Below the pieces are notes generated by a model that had not been told where the DNA came from, searched no databases, and worked only from the letters and a program-made list of their open reading frames with translations. A program made the translations under genes and the position numbers. Positions 1 to 12,452 of a stretch of 64,000 nt of DNA are shown here, in pieces. Source of the DNA: Tetrapyrgos nigripes (taxonomy: Eukaryota; Basidiomycota; Agaricomycetes; Agaricales; Campanellaceae); the NCBI GenBank assembly GCA_013368315.1, contig JAACJM010000011.1, positions 62,001 through 126,000 of the forward strand. The letters run 5' to 3'. The first letter of the stretch is position 1. Each line of letters begins with the position of its first letter.

Positions 1-98
1 GAGTCTTTCAATACATGGCTGGCGGTTTTCTTCTTTGGGAGCTCATTAATATAACTCGACAACTATAGCTGACAGAAAGAACTGTACCGTCGGTCTTC

Positions 99-2290
99 AT
101 GCCTCGTTTTCCAGCTGCTCTGACATTTGGCGTGTGGTTTTCAGTAGCCTTAGGGCAGTACTGCTCGCTACCCGATGTCAATCCAGAAGAGTTTGCTGCG
201 ACAAATTTTGACTACCTTGTCGTTGGAGCTGGACCTGGTGGTTTGACTGTGGCTTCTCGGCTCTCCGAGGATCCAAATGTTGCAGTTGGTGTGCTTGAAG
301 CAGGAGGAGTCCATATGATAGATGAAGTTATCACAGTTCCAGGTATGGATTTACTGTCTTTTCCTTCTCCCCGAGTCACTCAAAACGAAACCCTGAGTAG
401 GTTTTTCCGGTCAAGCACTTGGAGATCCAAAATACGACTGGGCCTATAGTTCGGTGCCTCAACGCTTTGCCAACAATCGGTCCATTCCTTCTTTTCGCGG
501 ACGTATGCTTGGAGGCTCGAGTGCGATTAATGGAATGGCATGGGGACGTCCAGGAGCCCGTGAGCTTGATGCATGGGATCAAATCAATAACGGGGCGGGT
601 AGTTGGGGCTTTGACGCAATGTTGCCCTATTTCCTGAAGACGGAGACCATACAAACGGAATATATAAGCTTTCTTCCTGGTCTCGACAACCCCGAGCTAC
701 TAGCTTCATTCCATGGCCAAGAGAACGGCACCGATGGAGCTGTCAAGGTACGTGTTTTGCGTCTAGCTTTCCTTGTCCCCTGTAACGCAGTCATAGGCCT
801 CCCTCAATACGTTCATAGATGAAGCTGTGCCTCCATATGTGAGAGCCATGAATGAGTTTGGTGTCCGAACCAACCAGGACCCACAGTCCGGAAATACAAC
901 CGGTGTTTGGAACACTCTTATGGCGCTAGACCGTGATCACGGTGTTCGGTCTGAGGCTGGCATGGCCTACTGCTTTGCGTATGGTCGCCCCAATCTCAAA
1001 ATTCTGACCAGTGCCTTCGTTCGCAAAATTGTGTTTTCCCACGGCGCTAAAGGATACGATGCTGCTGGGCTTGTCTTCTCCATGAATGGGAGTGACTCGC
1101 AGTTCTCCGTGAACGCTACCCGGGAAGTCATTGTCAGTGGAGGCAGTGTCAATACCCCTGCCTTACTAGAGCACTCTGGCATCGGAGACCCCGAAATCCT
1201 TCGTGCTGCTGGGGTTGAGCCTCTTGTAGATCTTCCCGGAGTCGGTGCCAATCTTCAAGAACATCCATACGTCCCTTCCGTCTTCCAACTCCTTCCTTCT
1301 CTTGTCACCTTCGACGTTCTGAAGAACGAAACTACCATGGCCGAGCAAAAAGCCATCTACGACAATAACGGAACCGGTCTCCTCGCCGCGACCAATCCTA
1401 CTCTCGCATTTTTCACCTCTCGACAAATTTTCTCTGAGAATGTCACTCAAAGCCTCCTTTCAACATTCGACAGTGACGTGCAGTCTGGTGGGGTTGCCGA
1501 TACACGTTTTACCGCGCTCAACAAAGCGCAATTCGCCATCCAAAGGCGATGGTTGGAAGAAGACGTCGTTGTTAGCGCAGAGATGCTGCACCGTGGAGGG
1601 GATAGCGAGCTCAAGGACAACAACAGGTATATGGAGCTGCTGACTGGTCTCATGCAACCTGTCAGCAGAGGCTATGTGGTGAGTGTCGGACAAAACTGCT
1701 CTGCTGTCCTTCAAGCACACTAATTTTGAACTCTCGTAGCATATCAACTCTTCCGACCCCACCGGGCCCCCAATAATCAACCCCAACTACTTTGCTGCTT
1801 CCTACGACCGCCAGATGGTCACCGAGTTTTTGCGTTTCCACCGAGTGCTTGCCGCCGAATCTGAATTGGAAGGTGTCATCGTCAAGCAGATTGCGCCCAC
1901 CGTCAATATCACTTCGGACGAAGACCTTCTGAATTATGCTAGAGACACGGTGAGCGCTGGTGCGCATATAACTGGATCTGCTGCCATGGCCCCCAAGGAG
2001 CTTGGTGGGGTTGTGGATAGTAAGCTTAGGGTTCATGGGGTAGGTAGGTTGCGTGTGGTGGACTGCAGTATATTCCCGATGCAATTGGCTCTTCATCCTC
2101 AGGTATGTGACTGTCTTTAGAACTGGGTACACGTGCACTCTACTAACTCTTGCGTTTTTCTCTATGCATAGGCGCTTGTGTACGCCATTGGTGAAAAGGT
2201 ACGACCCCTTCAGCTCTTTATTGACTCTCGTGTTGAATGTATGTGTCTTGACAGGCTGCCGATCTTATCAAAGCTGCTCGTGAAGCATGA
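99..2290 (+). CDS. GMC oxidoreductase, aryl-alcohol-oxidase-like, secreted
   Basis: FAD-dependent glucose-methanol-choline family oxidase or dehydrogenase, probably acting on primary alcohols such as aryl or allylic alcohols. Exons read as 99-342, 401-747, 797-1678, 1740-2102, 2172-2198 and 2255-2290, giving 632 codons with all phases closed, a normal length for the family. The N-terminus has a hydrophobic signal-like segment ending near GQY. The FAD dinucleotide motif follows (VVGAGPGGLTVASRL, about residues 41-55), then the GMC signature RGRMLGGSSAINGMAWGRP. Near the C-terminus lie GAHITGSAAMAP and LALHPQALVYAIGEK, which should hold the two active-site His positions. Several N-glycosylation sequons fit secretion. 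It points toward P450-A, but the window starts 98 bp upstream, so its promoter and left neighbours are mostly unseen. The enzyme class is well supported; the substrate is not. Confidence 0.93.
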
Positions 2291-2579
2291 GGCTGGATGC
2301 AGGAAGCGTAACTTGACCTACAATGATTCCTTTATTAAATTAGCTACCTATATTTTATTGTTTATTACTATGTAAACCAGAATTAAACCAACTTGACAAG
2401 CTTCTCAGCCCTCATCATCGTCAGCCTTCCCACTCATGTTGCTTGCCTCGCTGAATCAGTGATTAGTTCCACGGTTAGCTACTTCGCACGTCTTTATTGA
2501 TGTAAAAGTATCAGTATTAATCAGTAGCTAGTCCGGTAGCGCTGTAGCAGTGTAACATATCTACCTATCTATCTATCTA

Positions 2580-2610
<31 letters not shown>

Positions 2611-2829
2611 CAATTTTTTGTTGAACGACAGTCTAAGAGTCCGTCCCATCTTTCTCGCTGCCCATTGACGGTTGGAGCCCTTGATCATAAAATTTTTCAT
2701 TGGCTGTAAACCTACTGTACTATGTATGACAAACGAGCCTCTGCATTTGATCTCTTCATACAAATATTAAGTTCTATTTCGATACTGTGAAGAAACACCT
2801 CTACGTTACACCAAAAATGTATTCTATAG
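2291..2829. repeat. Intergenic gap with CTAT/CTGT microsatellite
   Basis: This is the convergent gap between the GMC oxidase and P450-A. It holds an interrupted tetranucleotide repeat at about 2561-2612, with CTAT units flanking a block of CTGT units. No coding signal or RNA gene was seen in the rest. Confidence 0.7.
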
Positions 2830-4805
2830 CTACGTCGAGTACGACAAAAATGATTCCCTCAGTGCTTCGTTCCTAAGTCTCAGCTTCACATCAAAGTTCT
2901 CCTTCTTTGGTCCAGATATAAAAGTACTAGTGTACTCCAGAAGGTCCTGCTTGTCAATACTCGTGCCATTGACTCGGTTGTTGTAGTCAGCAATCGAACT
3001 GGCAAGCTTGTCTCCAGGAAGGATCTCAAACAGCCACAGCAGGCGCGAGAGGAAGAGAAATACATGTGCGTTGGCGAAATTTTCTCCGGGGCATCTCCTG
3101 AAAAATGAGAATGAGTCAAAAGTCCAAGAACGAGAGAGAGAGCAAAGTAAAGCGACTTGGTCTTACCGTCTACCGAAACCAAAAGTAACACTTCGAGGAT
3201 CGCGAACAGTAGGATCTATCTGGCCCAAGGCATCCAAATGTCGTTCTGGCACAAACAGCTCCGGTTCGGGGTATATTTCTTCGTTATGGCAGACAGACCT
3301 GTGTATGGGTATATGCGCTGGTTAGCTATGTACATCACCTATCATACAAGACCGCTTGACGGTTGACTTACCACAAATTACCCATAACCCAGATACCTTT
3401 CTCAATCCTCCAATCTTCATAAACATCATCTGACAAAGGGGCATGGTTGATCAAGGTGACGACAGGTCGGAAGCGGTGCAGTTCTCTGGTTATAGCTGTG
3501 ATGTACGGGAGAGACGATTCGTCGGAGATGCTTGGTGGACTAGTGTAGGAGCTGAGGTAGCTGTAAGCTTTTTTCTGGATTGTAGGGTGAAGGGCAAGGA
3601 GATAGAGAGCGGAATGTAAGATGGCGGTGGTCTGAGATGAGTCAGAAACCAGAAGTGAGCCGTTGACCGATAATCACATTGAAAAAGAACATACGGTATC
3701 GGTAGCTGCACTGTACAAACTCCCAGCTGTACTCTTGAGGATTGGCATATCCTTGGGATTGACCCCATTTGCAAGAGTGTCGGATACAAAGCAACTGGGT
3801 GCCGTCTTGTCCTCCTGTTGGACAATGACGAATGAAAGCGCTGTCGCAGAGAATTGACTGAGACCTACCATTCCCTTTTGCACTTGCTCAAACTCATGCC
3901 CAACAAGCGCCTCAAATCTGGTTTTCGCTTGCATCGCCCATCGTTTGAAGTTCATACCTGGGAGATTGGCAGGTATGTACTGTACTGTAAAACAGAGAGA
4001 GATGAGTCAGAAAAGTTTAGGATAGCAGAATGAAATACACACGGAAAGGAAAGCCTTCGATAGCCCATTTGCCTGGTATCAAGCTCAGGCCGGTGTCATG
4101 ACCAATAGCTTCACTCTCTGCGATATACTGAGGCGTAGCGCGGTGACCATATGTTAGCAGAGTTACGATATCCGAGATATGTCTGAATGTTTCGGTCAAA
4201 TCAGTTTCGTCTTCAGTGACTGGAAAATTGTGACGCACAGATGGATTAAATCAGATACTTCAGAGTCTCGCTTGCTGTTGTCGAGCTCTAGCAAATTCTT
4301 CATTACAAGCGTGACCTCCTTGTCAAGTAAGGCACCCCAGCTAGATGCTATGTCAGAAATATAAATAGTAGTATATTGGAATATATAGGACCCACTTGGT
4401 AATCTGTTTCTGGCCGAGTGTACTGATGAGGAAACGCCTGGCAGTTTTCAACTTTTCACCGTAAGGTGTAAAAGCGACGTTATTCTGCCGACCGATGAGA
4501 CGAGCCATTCTCCACAGAGGACGCGTGGAGTAGATGGAAGAGCGTGTAGTGTAAAGGGTATGCAAAGCTTCCATTCCAGACACCAAGAGGACCTTTCGGT
4601 TGCCTGGAAGCGAAAGCGACATGACTGGATGGCTAGAAGTTTGGAACCATTCGTAGTATCTTTTCCAAGGCAACTTTGTGGGTAGACGGGTTTCTGGAGG
4701 GTCTGGAGGTGAACCATGAGTGTACCGGTTGCTTGATTTGAGGAATTGATTTAGGATGACGACCAGGCAGAAGAGGGTGCCAAGGACGGCTACGCGGTCG
4801 GTCAT
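2830..4805 (-). CDS. Cytochrome P450 (P450-A)
   Basis: Haem-thiolate monooxygenase, probably anchored in the ER membrane. The start MTDRVAVLGTLFCLVVIL gives a single N-terminal anchor. The substrate-side region PVMSLSLPGNRKVLLVSG and WRMARLIGRQNNVAF are typical of the basidiomycete families annotated as O-methylsterigmatocystin-oxidoreductase-like. An I-helix SAATDT, an ExxR motif (TRELHRF) and the haem loop FGFGRRRCPGENFA are present; the haem loop is split by an intron that closes cleanly. The C-terminus ends ESFLSYST, stop at 2830-2832. Odd point: the proline-rich hinge SPPDPPETRLPTKLPW lacks the usual G-x-P-x-x-G-N segment, so the N-terminal exon may be mis-read or slightly deleted. It is divergent from P450-B across 457 bp that carries both cluster promoter elements, so the two are probably co-expressed. 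Confidence 0.9.
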
Positions 4806-5262
4806 GATCTCGAGCTAAAGGAAGAGATACGACTTCCCGAGTAGATATAGACTTGAAGCATCGGAAACAATACAAAGAAGGTAAAGCCGGGTTGGATAGA
4901 CTATTTGGGTCACTGCGACGGCCGCGTCATGTCCTTTTGGGGTGAGCGCTTTTAGCAATCATCTACGTGAATATTGAAAACATACCTTGGGAGTTTCAAA
5001 CTATCCCAGTACGTATGGAATTCGTCTCTGAGTCAAAAGGGCTGGAAGAGGTGGAGTGTATTACCCGGGCTGGGACCAAAAGAGAAAGAGGCTGAATAGT
5101 ATCGCGTGAGCAAATTACAACTCTTTACTCTGTACCACGATGACTCTTTGCTCTCATACCTCCGGACGGCCGCCTCGAGGTCCCAATCAGGCATATCCGA
5201 GGTGAAGAGGTATAGTATAAACGTACTATGCCCTACGACGCGTCTACTTCATACCTGACACA
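4806..5262. promoter_or_regulatory. Bidirectional P450-A/P450-B promoter with both shared elements
   Basis: This divergent spacer contains two copies of the GACGGCCG core (GACGGCCGCGTC at 4916-4927, GACGGCCGCC at 5165-5174) and one copy of the long element TATTACCCGGGCTGGGACC at 5059-5077. The same sequences recur before other genes of the cluster. The sites are seen directly; their role as binding sites for a shared regulator is inferred. Confidence 0.6.
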
Positions 5263-7281
5263 ATGCTCGACCTCCAAGCTTTTGTAGCGGTTGCGTTAGC
5301 TCTCGGCGCAACTTTTCTCATCGCAAACCCAGATATACTTCGCCGTCCTGCCGCGCCTCTACCCCCAGGCCCCAAAGGGACTCTTTTCTTCGGCAATCTC
5401 TTTCAGATTCCTCCCAAGAGGCAATACTTGCAGTTTGCGAAATGGAAGGAAGATTATGGTGTGTAATCTGCTTTACCTATGGCTGAAGTAACGCTGAGCC
5501 AGAATCTATCCTCTCAGGCGATGTCATGAAGGTGAAACTCTTGCGCAAAACATTTATCATCTTAAACTCGCGACAAGCCGTCCAAGCGTTGTTTGTAAAA
5601 CGATCCAACATCTACTCCGACAGACCTGCGCTCGTTATATTCGAAAAGTACTCTGGATGGAACTGGTCTCTCCCTGGATTGCATTATGGCGATGAAATGA
5701 TGCTTCACCGTCGTTTGCTCAACAGTGGGCTCAGTACTACCGCCTGCAAAGGGTACTTCAACGATATGCTGACTGCAGCACTCAAACTGGCTCTCAAGGC
5801 GGGAAATAACTCCGAGACATGGGCGGAAGCGACACATCTGTGCGTTAAATTGTCTGTTTTGTTTTCGTTCTTCTGCTAACGTGCTACAGTATGGTAGCCG
5901 GAAACATTCTCAAAATGACTTATGGGTATGATGGTACGTCTTTTCTACTTCTTAACGTCTGTCGTTAGCTCTGAAACTCCTCAAGTCCAAGAGAAGAATG
6001 ACCCCTGGATGGATCGTGCTGAAAAGATCCTCCACCTCATCCAAGATCTGGGTCCTATCGGGACACACCCGGCTGACGTATTTCCCTGGTGTGAGTAACA
6101 CTTGTCTTGTTCTCTTACTCGGTCTTATTCGAGACGTCGAATCCTAGTGGCAAATCTTCCAGCTCGCTTCTTCGGCCAGAAGTTTGCAAATAATATGCAT
6201 CAACTACGCCAAATCGTGACTGCTGTCTGGACTGATCCTTACAACGATGTCAAGCAAACGCTGGTGTGCATTATTTTCCATTTTGCCTCTCCATACTGAA
6301 TCTCTTTTTTTTTTTTACAGGATAGCGGAAAGGAACGACCATGTTTCACCGCCGACATGATCTCACAGTATTGCGCGGAAGATGGAAAGGTCGAGCATGA
6401 ACATGCCATTAGGGCCACGGCTGCGACGAATTACACTGGTACGAGGTGTCATTGTTCATTAGTTGACATCTTCCTGAACGCTTGATTACGATGTACAGTC
6501 GGTGTAGAGACCGTAGAGTCTTCGCTGAACACCTTCGCCATCGCCATGATGCTCAACCCCGATGTTCAAAAACGAGCTCAAGCCGAAATCGACGACTATT
6601 TCCATGGCCAGAGGTTACCTACTCTCGAAGACAGAGGTAAACTGCCTTATGTCGAAGCAGTCATGTGGGAGGTTCTTCGATGGCAACCTGCGACTCCTAT
6701 GGGTAAGCCACAGACTCGTCACACCTCTCAAGGCGGTTCCTAACGTTCTTTTCAGCTGTCGCAAGGATGATGGCAGTGGACGATGTCTACAACGGTTTCC
6801 TCATTCCCAAAGGCAAGCAAGACTTTCGTACCTTATTCCTTCTCCTGTAGCTAAAGACAACACTCCTTCAGGCGCTGCCGTCATGGCCAACTCTTGGCAA
6901 TGTCTCCATGACCCCACCGACTTCCCCAACCCTCACGCCTTCATTCCAGACCGTTTCATCCCCACCTCTCCTTTCAATCCCAATATCGACAAATCCATCT
7001 CCCCACCTGACCCACGCGACTTTGCCTTTGGCTATGGCAGGAGAGCTTGCGTTGGGAGACCCTTTGCTGAAGCGACACTTTGGATGGGTATCGCAATGTT
7101 GCTTGCGACTGTGAATTTTGAGGTGCCCAAAGATGAGTTCGGAAAGGATATTTTCCCGAATATGGAGTATGAGAGCGGAGTTGCTGTGCAATTTCCGAAG
7201 CCGTTCAAGACGAATATAAAGTTCAGGTCCAAGGTAGACCAGGATTTGATTCAGGAGACTTTGGATAGTATGGGGTCGTAG
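5263..7281 (+). CDS. Cytochrome P450 (P450-B)
   Basis: Second haem-thiolate monooxygenase of the cluster. The N-terminus MLDLQAFVAVALALGATFL is a membrane anchor, followed by the standard hinge PLPPGPKGTLFFGNLFQIP. Further motifs are SNIYSDRPALVIFEKYSGW, the ExxR helix AVMWEVLRWQPATPM, the PERF-type FIPDRFIP, and the haem loop FAFGYGRRACVGRPFAEA with the Cys ligand. At least eight introns are needed, all short. The I-helix reads TVGVETVESS: the position usually occupied by Ala/Gly-Gly-x-Asp/Glu-Thr is V-G-V-E-T, which keeps the acid-Thr pair but changes the preceding residue. The C-terminus ends DSMGS. Family membership is firm; substrate and order in the pathway are unknown. It is transcribed away from P450-A from the shared promoter. 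Confidence 0.93.
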
Positions 7282-7907
7282 ATAGTAATTTCCTCAGTAG
7301 AATTATAAATACACGGCGATATATAGAATAATAGCGCATCTTCACTACAACTTGGCTCAAGCAAGCCTTTGAGTATGTTCTCTGTACTTATTGTACGTAC
7401 CAAGTAGGTACACAGACTTGTTTGAGAATGACAGGAACTTTTTTTGTGGATCTATGTGCATAGTGCGTAGCATGCCGCGTGGGTAATTACCATTTTATTT
7501 ATTTATAGTAATTTGTCCAAAAATTTGTCTTAACCCTCCTATCCGCGTCTTACCTTTTTACTGCTTGCTATGCAATTGCTTTGGGCCACCAGATAGCCAT
7601 GGAAGAAGACATCAAAAATTTATTAGGGAATGCGCAATGACTCTGCGAGAGCGACTAGATGTCGGATATAGGTTATGTACGTATGGGAGTTCTACAGGCA
7701 AGCCTCAAAACATCTTCTACACTTTGGGACATGCCTGATTGCTTTTCACTCTTCTGACAGGAAGCCATACTCGCAACAGACTCGCTGGACCGCGTAATGT
7801 CACCAGACTGTCACTAAAATCCTTTGAGCGCTGAGCTTTTGCCCAGTATGTACGATTCATTCTAATTTCTGTACAAAATTCGATAGCATTTCTGTTGGTT
7901 CATCCAT
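7282..7907. other. Intergenic, no gene seen
   Basis: Spacer between the ends of P450-B and the cupin gene, which converge. It is AT-rich near 7280-7520. No ORF with coding character and no strong repeat was seen. Confidence 0.6.
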
Positions 7908-8554
7908 CTACTTGGGCTTACGCCATTCTTCCTTTAGCTCTTCTCCGTTGATATTGATTGGATGGGCGCCTACAACATCGACAATCAGACCCAAATATGA
8001 CGTCGAGCAAGGCAACCACTCACCCATGACCACGAAGAAAATCCTAGTCCATTCATCTGTCTCGTTGCGCCAGTTGTGGATTGTTCCGCGCTGGACAACC
8101 GCGTCACCCTGATTCAACGTGACTTTCTTATCGTCATCAAGCTGCAATACTATCTGCCCCTTTACGATAACGCCAAAGTCCATGGAGACTGTCCTGTGGA
8201 ATGGCTGGTAGTACAAGGTAAGCAACATTATCTACCGCAAAGTCTCGCAGAAAGACTTACAATGACCGCTCCAGGTGCGAAATCAAAGGATCGGAACACG
8301 GCGCCAGTGCTACCTACGTGGCCCTTACTGGTCGCAATCTCGTCAATAAACTCGCCAGTGGTGATCTCGCTGTCGATGTTGGCGGGAATGGTCTCTGTGC
8401 GTCCAATGTCGTAGATGGCGTTGATGCTTCCAGGACTCCAGAATTGGGGAGGCTGGACTTCGTCTCGGATGACAGTGGACTTGCCATCGGTCGTATGTCC
8501 GGTGACGACGCGTCGAACAGGTGGAAGGGCAGGTTTAGAGGTGGTGGTGGACAT
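7908..8554 (-). CDS. Small cupin-domain protein
   Basis: Single-domain RmlC-like cupin of about 175 residues, beginning MSTTTSKPALPPVRRVV. Three exons join cleanly: ...FDFAPGAVI to PFHRTVSMDFGVIVKG, then ...FFVVMG to AHPININGEELKEEW. Cupin motif 1 is seen around FHRTVSMDFGVIVKGQIVL, and motif 2 around LNQGDAVVQRGTIHNW. The His residues at FHRT and TIHNW could take part in metal binding, although the first motif has fewer His/Glu ligands than classical cupins. Proteins of this type occur in fungal secondary-metabolite clusters, where some act as cyclases or isomerases and many have no known role. It is divergent from the DHA1 transporter, with a CGGCCG site at 8674-8679 between them. The fold is confident; the reaction is unknown. 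Confidence 0.85.
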
Positions 8555-8791
8555 GATGAATCTGATGTTTGTCTAGAATCCCATCTAACTTGTTATACTA
8601 AGTCGAATATGTTTTTGGAGCGTTGTGATGTCATGTGGTCCTTTGTGAACAGCTTCGATCTATTATTAGTTGCCGGCCGCAAACTGGCCTTTTCAAGGAA
8701 GGTGCATTGAGACCGTCGTAATCGGGAACAATACAGCCTACTTACATTGGAGCCACAATGTCGCGCTGTACCTTCGTTCTCTACTTTCATC

Positions 8792-11274
8792 ATGTCTGCG
8801 AGCGCGACAGCTATTTCCAGGGATTCAGGAACCCTCCTAGTTGACTGGGATGGCCCAGAGGACCCAGAAAACCCTCGAAAGTGTGTTGTTGCTCTCGGGA
8901 TGAGTGATTTGCGCTGACGGCCTTTGTCTAGTTGGGCTTATCGGCGAAAATGGTCTCAGACACTGATCACCTCGGCGTTTACATTTGTGGGCGCTTTCTT
9001 TCATCACTATGAACCGGAGACATACCTCTGTTTCTTCCAGGTATCACCCCTAAGCTCATCTATGATTGCTCCTGCTGCCGTACAAATGGCAGGGGACCTT
9101 GATATTCGAGGAAGTTTTCTGATTGCGTTGTCTGTTAGTATCTATGTGTTGGCATATGGTGAGTTGCTTTGTACATTACTTGTTATATCATGACATATTC
9201 ATTCTTTTTAGCTGTGGGCCCTCTGTTCCTAGGTCCTTTGAGCGAAGTGTTCGGAAGGGCGATAGTTCTAACATTGGCAAATGGAGTATTTTTTGGTGAG
9301 TGGGTCCTTTTCCTCTTATCATACTTTCACTTCTGACTCCGCATCAATGACCGAGTAGCATTCAATCTGGCATGCGGTTTTGCCCAAACCAATACCCAAC
9401 TATTTGTCTTCAGGTTTCTGGCCGGGATTGGTGCTAGTGCACCCCTTGCAGTACGTCTTTCACAGATCTCAACCATAGTGCTCCGATTGACCTGTCGTTA
9501 CAGATTGGGGGTGGTATCCTCGGTGACATGTGGCTTCCTAAGGAGAGAGGGAAAGCAGCAGCTCTGTTCTCCCTGGCACCGTTACTAGGACCTGCTATCG
9601 GACCCATAGGTGAGTAGTGTAGGCGTCGAATGGATATATTTATTGATATATCCTCGTGATGGCTCGCAGTTGGTGGATGGGTAGCGGAAAAATCTACATG
9701 GAGATGGGTGGTAAGCCCTACTGCTTTAAAATGTGCATGTTCTTGGTCTGATGGTGTACATTTTCAGTTCTACGCAACCACAATAGCGGACGGTGTAGTG
9801 CAGGTACATTCATCCTCTTCTGTTTGACTCTTCCTCGATGGTTTGACATGATTCTAGTTCTTGGGTTTCTTTTTCTTGAAAGAAAGTGAGTCTATCCTCT
9901 TGATGTGAGAGTTCTGTCGATTGATCATTTGAGTTTATTCTCCAGCCTATGTTCCCGTCCTTCTTGCACGCAAAGCCGAAGACATCAAGAAGAAGATGAA
10001 TGTTGAGATGATAGGAGAGGAGCAATTCTACATCGATCCTGAAAGCGGTCAAAAGTATCAGATCATCAAAACACAATTTCAGACTCCAGAGCGAGAGTCA
10101 GTGATTCTGGCCCTATACATCGACCTAGGTTTCTTGAGCTGACCATTTTGTTCCTAGATGGAGGCCGTATCTCGTCCGCTCGCTGGGTCGCCCCTTTTAT
10201 CTCTTTTTCCATGAGCCTATCCTCATCGCTCTTGGAATATACATGGCCTACATCTATGGAATGTGTAAGTTTCATAGTTTTTCAGAGTGATTGTTACCTG
10301 ACCTCGTCATCAACCATCTACAGTATACTGTACGTCGTGCTTGTCCTCTCTTCGAATGGGTATCTAAGCAACGCATTCCACTCATTCAGTATTCCTCACG
10401 ACCGTACCCGCCGTCTACACTGACATTTATCACTTCAGTGACGGTATCGCGGGACTTCATTATATAGCCCTTGGAATTGGGATCTCCACTGCGAGTCAGA
10501 CCAATGCTAGGACGTTAGATAGAGTCTATCGGTATCTAACAAAGCGCTACGGCGGAGTTGGAAGACCCGAATTCAGGATGCGTAAGTCGTTTAGGATTGT
10601 ATCTATCAATCACATACATGTTGACTTGGATCGGAACAGCCCCTATGGTTATCGGGTCGATTCTGCTGCCTATCGGGCTACTGCTATTTGGATGGGCGGC
10701 TGATCAGCGAGTCTTTTGGTTTGTGACTGACATAGTAAGTGTCGAAGTCTAATGGTCTTGGATATCCAGAATGCTAAACGTAGATAACTAGGGCCTTGCT
10801 CTCACCGGCGCTGGGATCATTCTCAACTTCCAATCTATTCAGACATATCTGCTGGATTCGTTCACGCCTGTCGCTGCAAGCGCTTATGCTGCAATGGCTT
10901 GTTGCAGGTCTCTTGCAGGATTTGGGTTTCCTCTCTTTGCTCCTGCAATGGTACGTGTTTGGTGCGAATAAACCTTGAACTTTCAGGATGACTAGAGTTG
11001 TGTGTAGTTCAATGCGTTGGGGTATGGCAAAGGCAATACCATATTGGCGTCGTTTGCTCTCGCCGTTGGTTGTCCAGCGTGAGTGAACAATATACGTATA
11101 ATTATTGAAATGTCAATAACTTATCTGTTTAGACCTTGGTTGTTTTGGAACTTCGGGGAGAGATTGCGAGCTGCGAGTAGACATGCTACAAAGACTAAAC
11201 GTGGCGCAGAGAAGGAATCGTTGACGGGGAACTCGGAGAAAAATGAGGCTGAAAAGAATACATCGTCCAAATAG
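8792..11274 (+). CDS. MFS transporter, DHA1 drug:H+ antiporter type (copy 1)
   Basis: Twelve-helix major facilitator, probably in the plasma membrane and likely to export the cluster product or a toxic intermediate. It starts [20 protein letters not shown]; the [12 protein letters not shown] stretch before the first helix is characteristic of the fungal polyamine/drug DHA1 family. Motif A-like sequence [13 protein letters not shown] follows helix 2, then [23 protein letters not shown] and [34 protein letters not shown]. At least ten short introns are needed. The C-terminus is a charged cytoplasmic tail ending KNTSSK. The same domain order and many of the same exon limits are seen in the second transporter at 53.2 kb, so the two are paralogues. 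Confidence 0.92.
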
Positions 11275-12452
11275 TCCGTTTATGTAAATAATTCTGAATA
11301 GAGAAGATGGCAGTGACAGAACCACTTTGAGCGACACATACTGATGGGACCGAAACGAGACCGTATATTTTTGAGGAGGAGGAGGGTGCCACTGTAAAGT
11401 GTATAATGACGGACGCCGGACGGTCCGAGACTTTTGTAACTCCGACCCACCAAGTACTGACCAACGTCATGGTCGCGTCGACCAGTCCATGCTTTCTCTC
11501 TTTAATATTGTCTCATCATAATATCCTAACAGCAACTCCTAACAGCAACCTCACAATGGGTTTCTGTCTATGACCTGAAAAGGTCCAAGCATCAAGGCGA
11601 AGCGGCGACACCCATTCTTCTTGTGCTGCTCAAGGATATCCCGCCGCGCAAATGAAACGACGAGGACAGTCAATGCTGGCATGCTGAAGCGCTGAGGGGC
11701 AACGGAAACAGCAGGTGTGTTTTCTGCTCGTTATTTTTCAACTTTCTATTGAATGCCAGTCTACGTAGTACTGTCGACACGACCAGCAAGACGGTACTTC
11801 TTCCTGAACCGTCAATTCGACCTCTTTCACGCCTCAGTCTCATTGGCAAGCACCTACCGAGCAAAAAGCACCAAAATCTATGCGGGCGCGCCCTTTCCCT
11901 GTCTCAAACAAATGGCTTCAGTATGATTTTCGTCGGAAGGCCTGTAAAACATAATCCGTATCTGAGGTAAGAGGGCATCTTTTGTATGTTCTTTTCCTCT
12001 ATCTCATTATTTTCCAGTCGTTCCTGTCATTATACGTGAGCAGAGATGAAGATAAAGCTGAAATAAAAGAGGCGCTGTTCTTTGGAGGGTTTCGCATGAA
12101 GCTAGCATACTAGGTTCGTTCAGATCGTAGCGTATGGGATATCGTTTATTTACTGACTTGTAGCATCTACAGAATCGTTGAAATGCTATCCACTACTATA
12201 CCGCCTAACTTTCATACATGTTGTTTACACGTTTAGCAAACAGCGGTTTTGATACTACAATATGGCTGCAGAACCTCGTCTGCGCATGCCGATATTGAAG
12301 GCATGTCCAAGATCGGCTCCGTTGTCTGTACAAAGGTATGACTCATGGTTTTTTCAAAATCCAGCCTTCACTGGCTGTCTTCTGTCCGCATGAGACAATG
12401 AAATTTCAACTTACGTTACTAGTGTCTATACTAATCTACGCAATGAATTGGC
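11275..12452. other. Intergenic, no gene supported
   Basis: This stretch separates the transporter from the GDSL esterase. Short ORFs exist (for example 11749-11970 on +), but they lack recognisable motifs, splice-supported extension or convincing composition. No repeat of note was seen. Confidence 0.55.
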
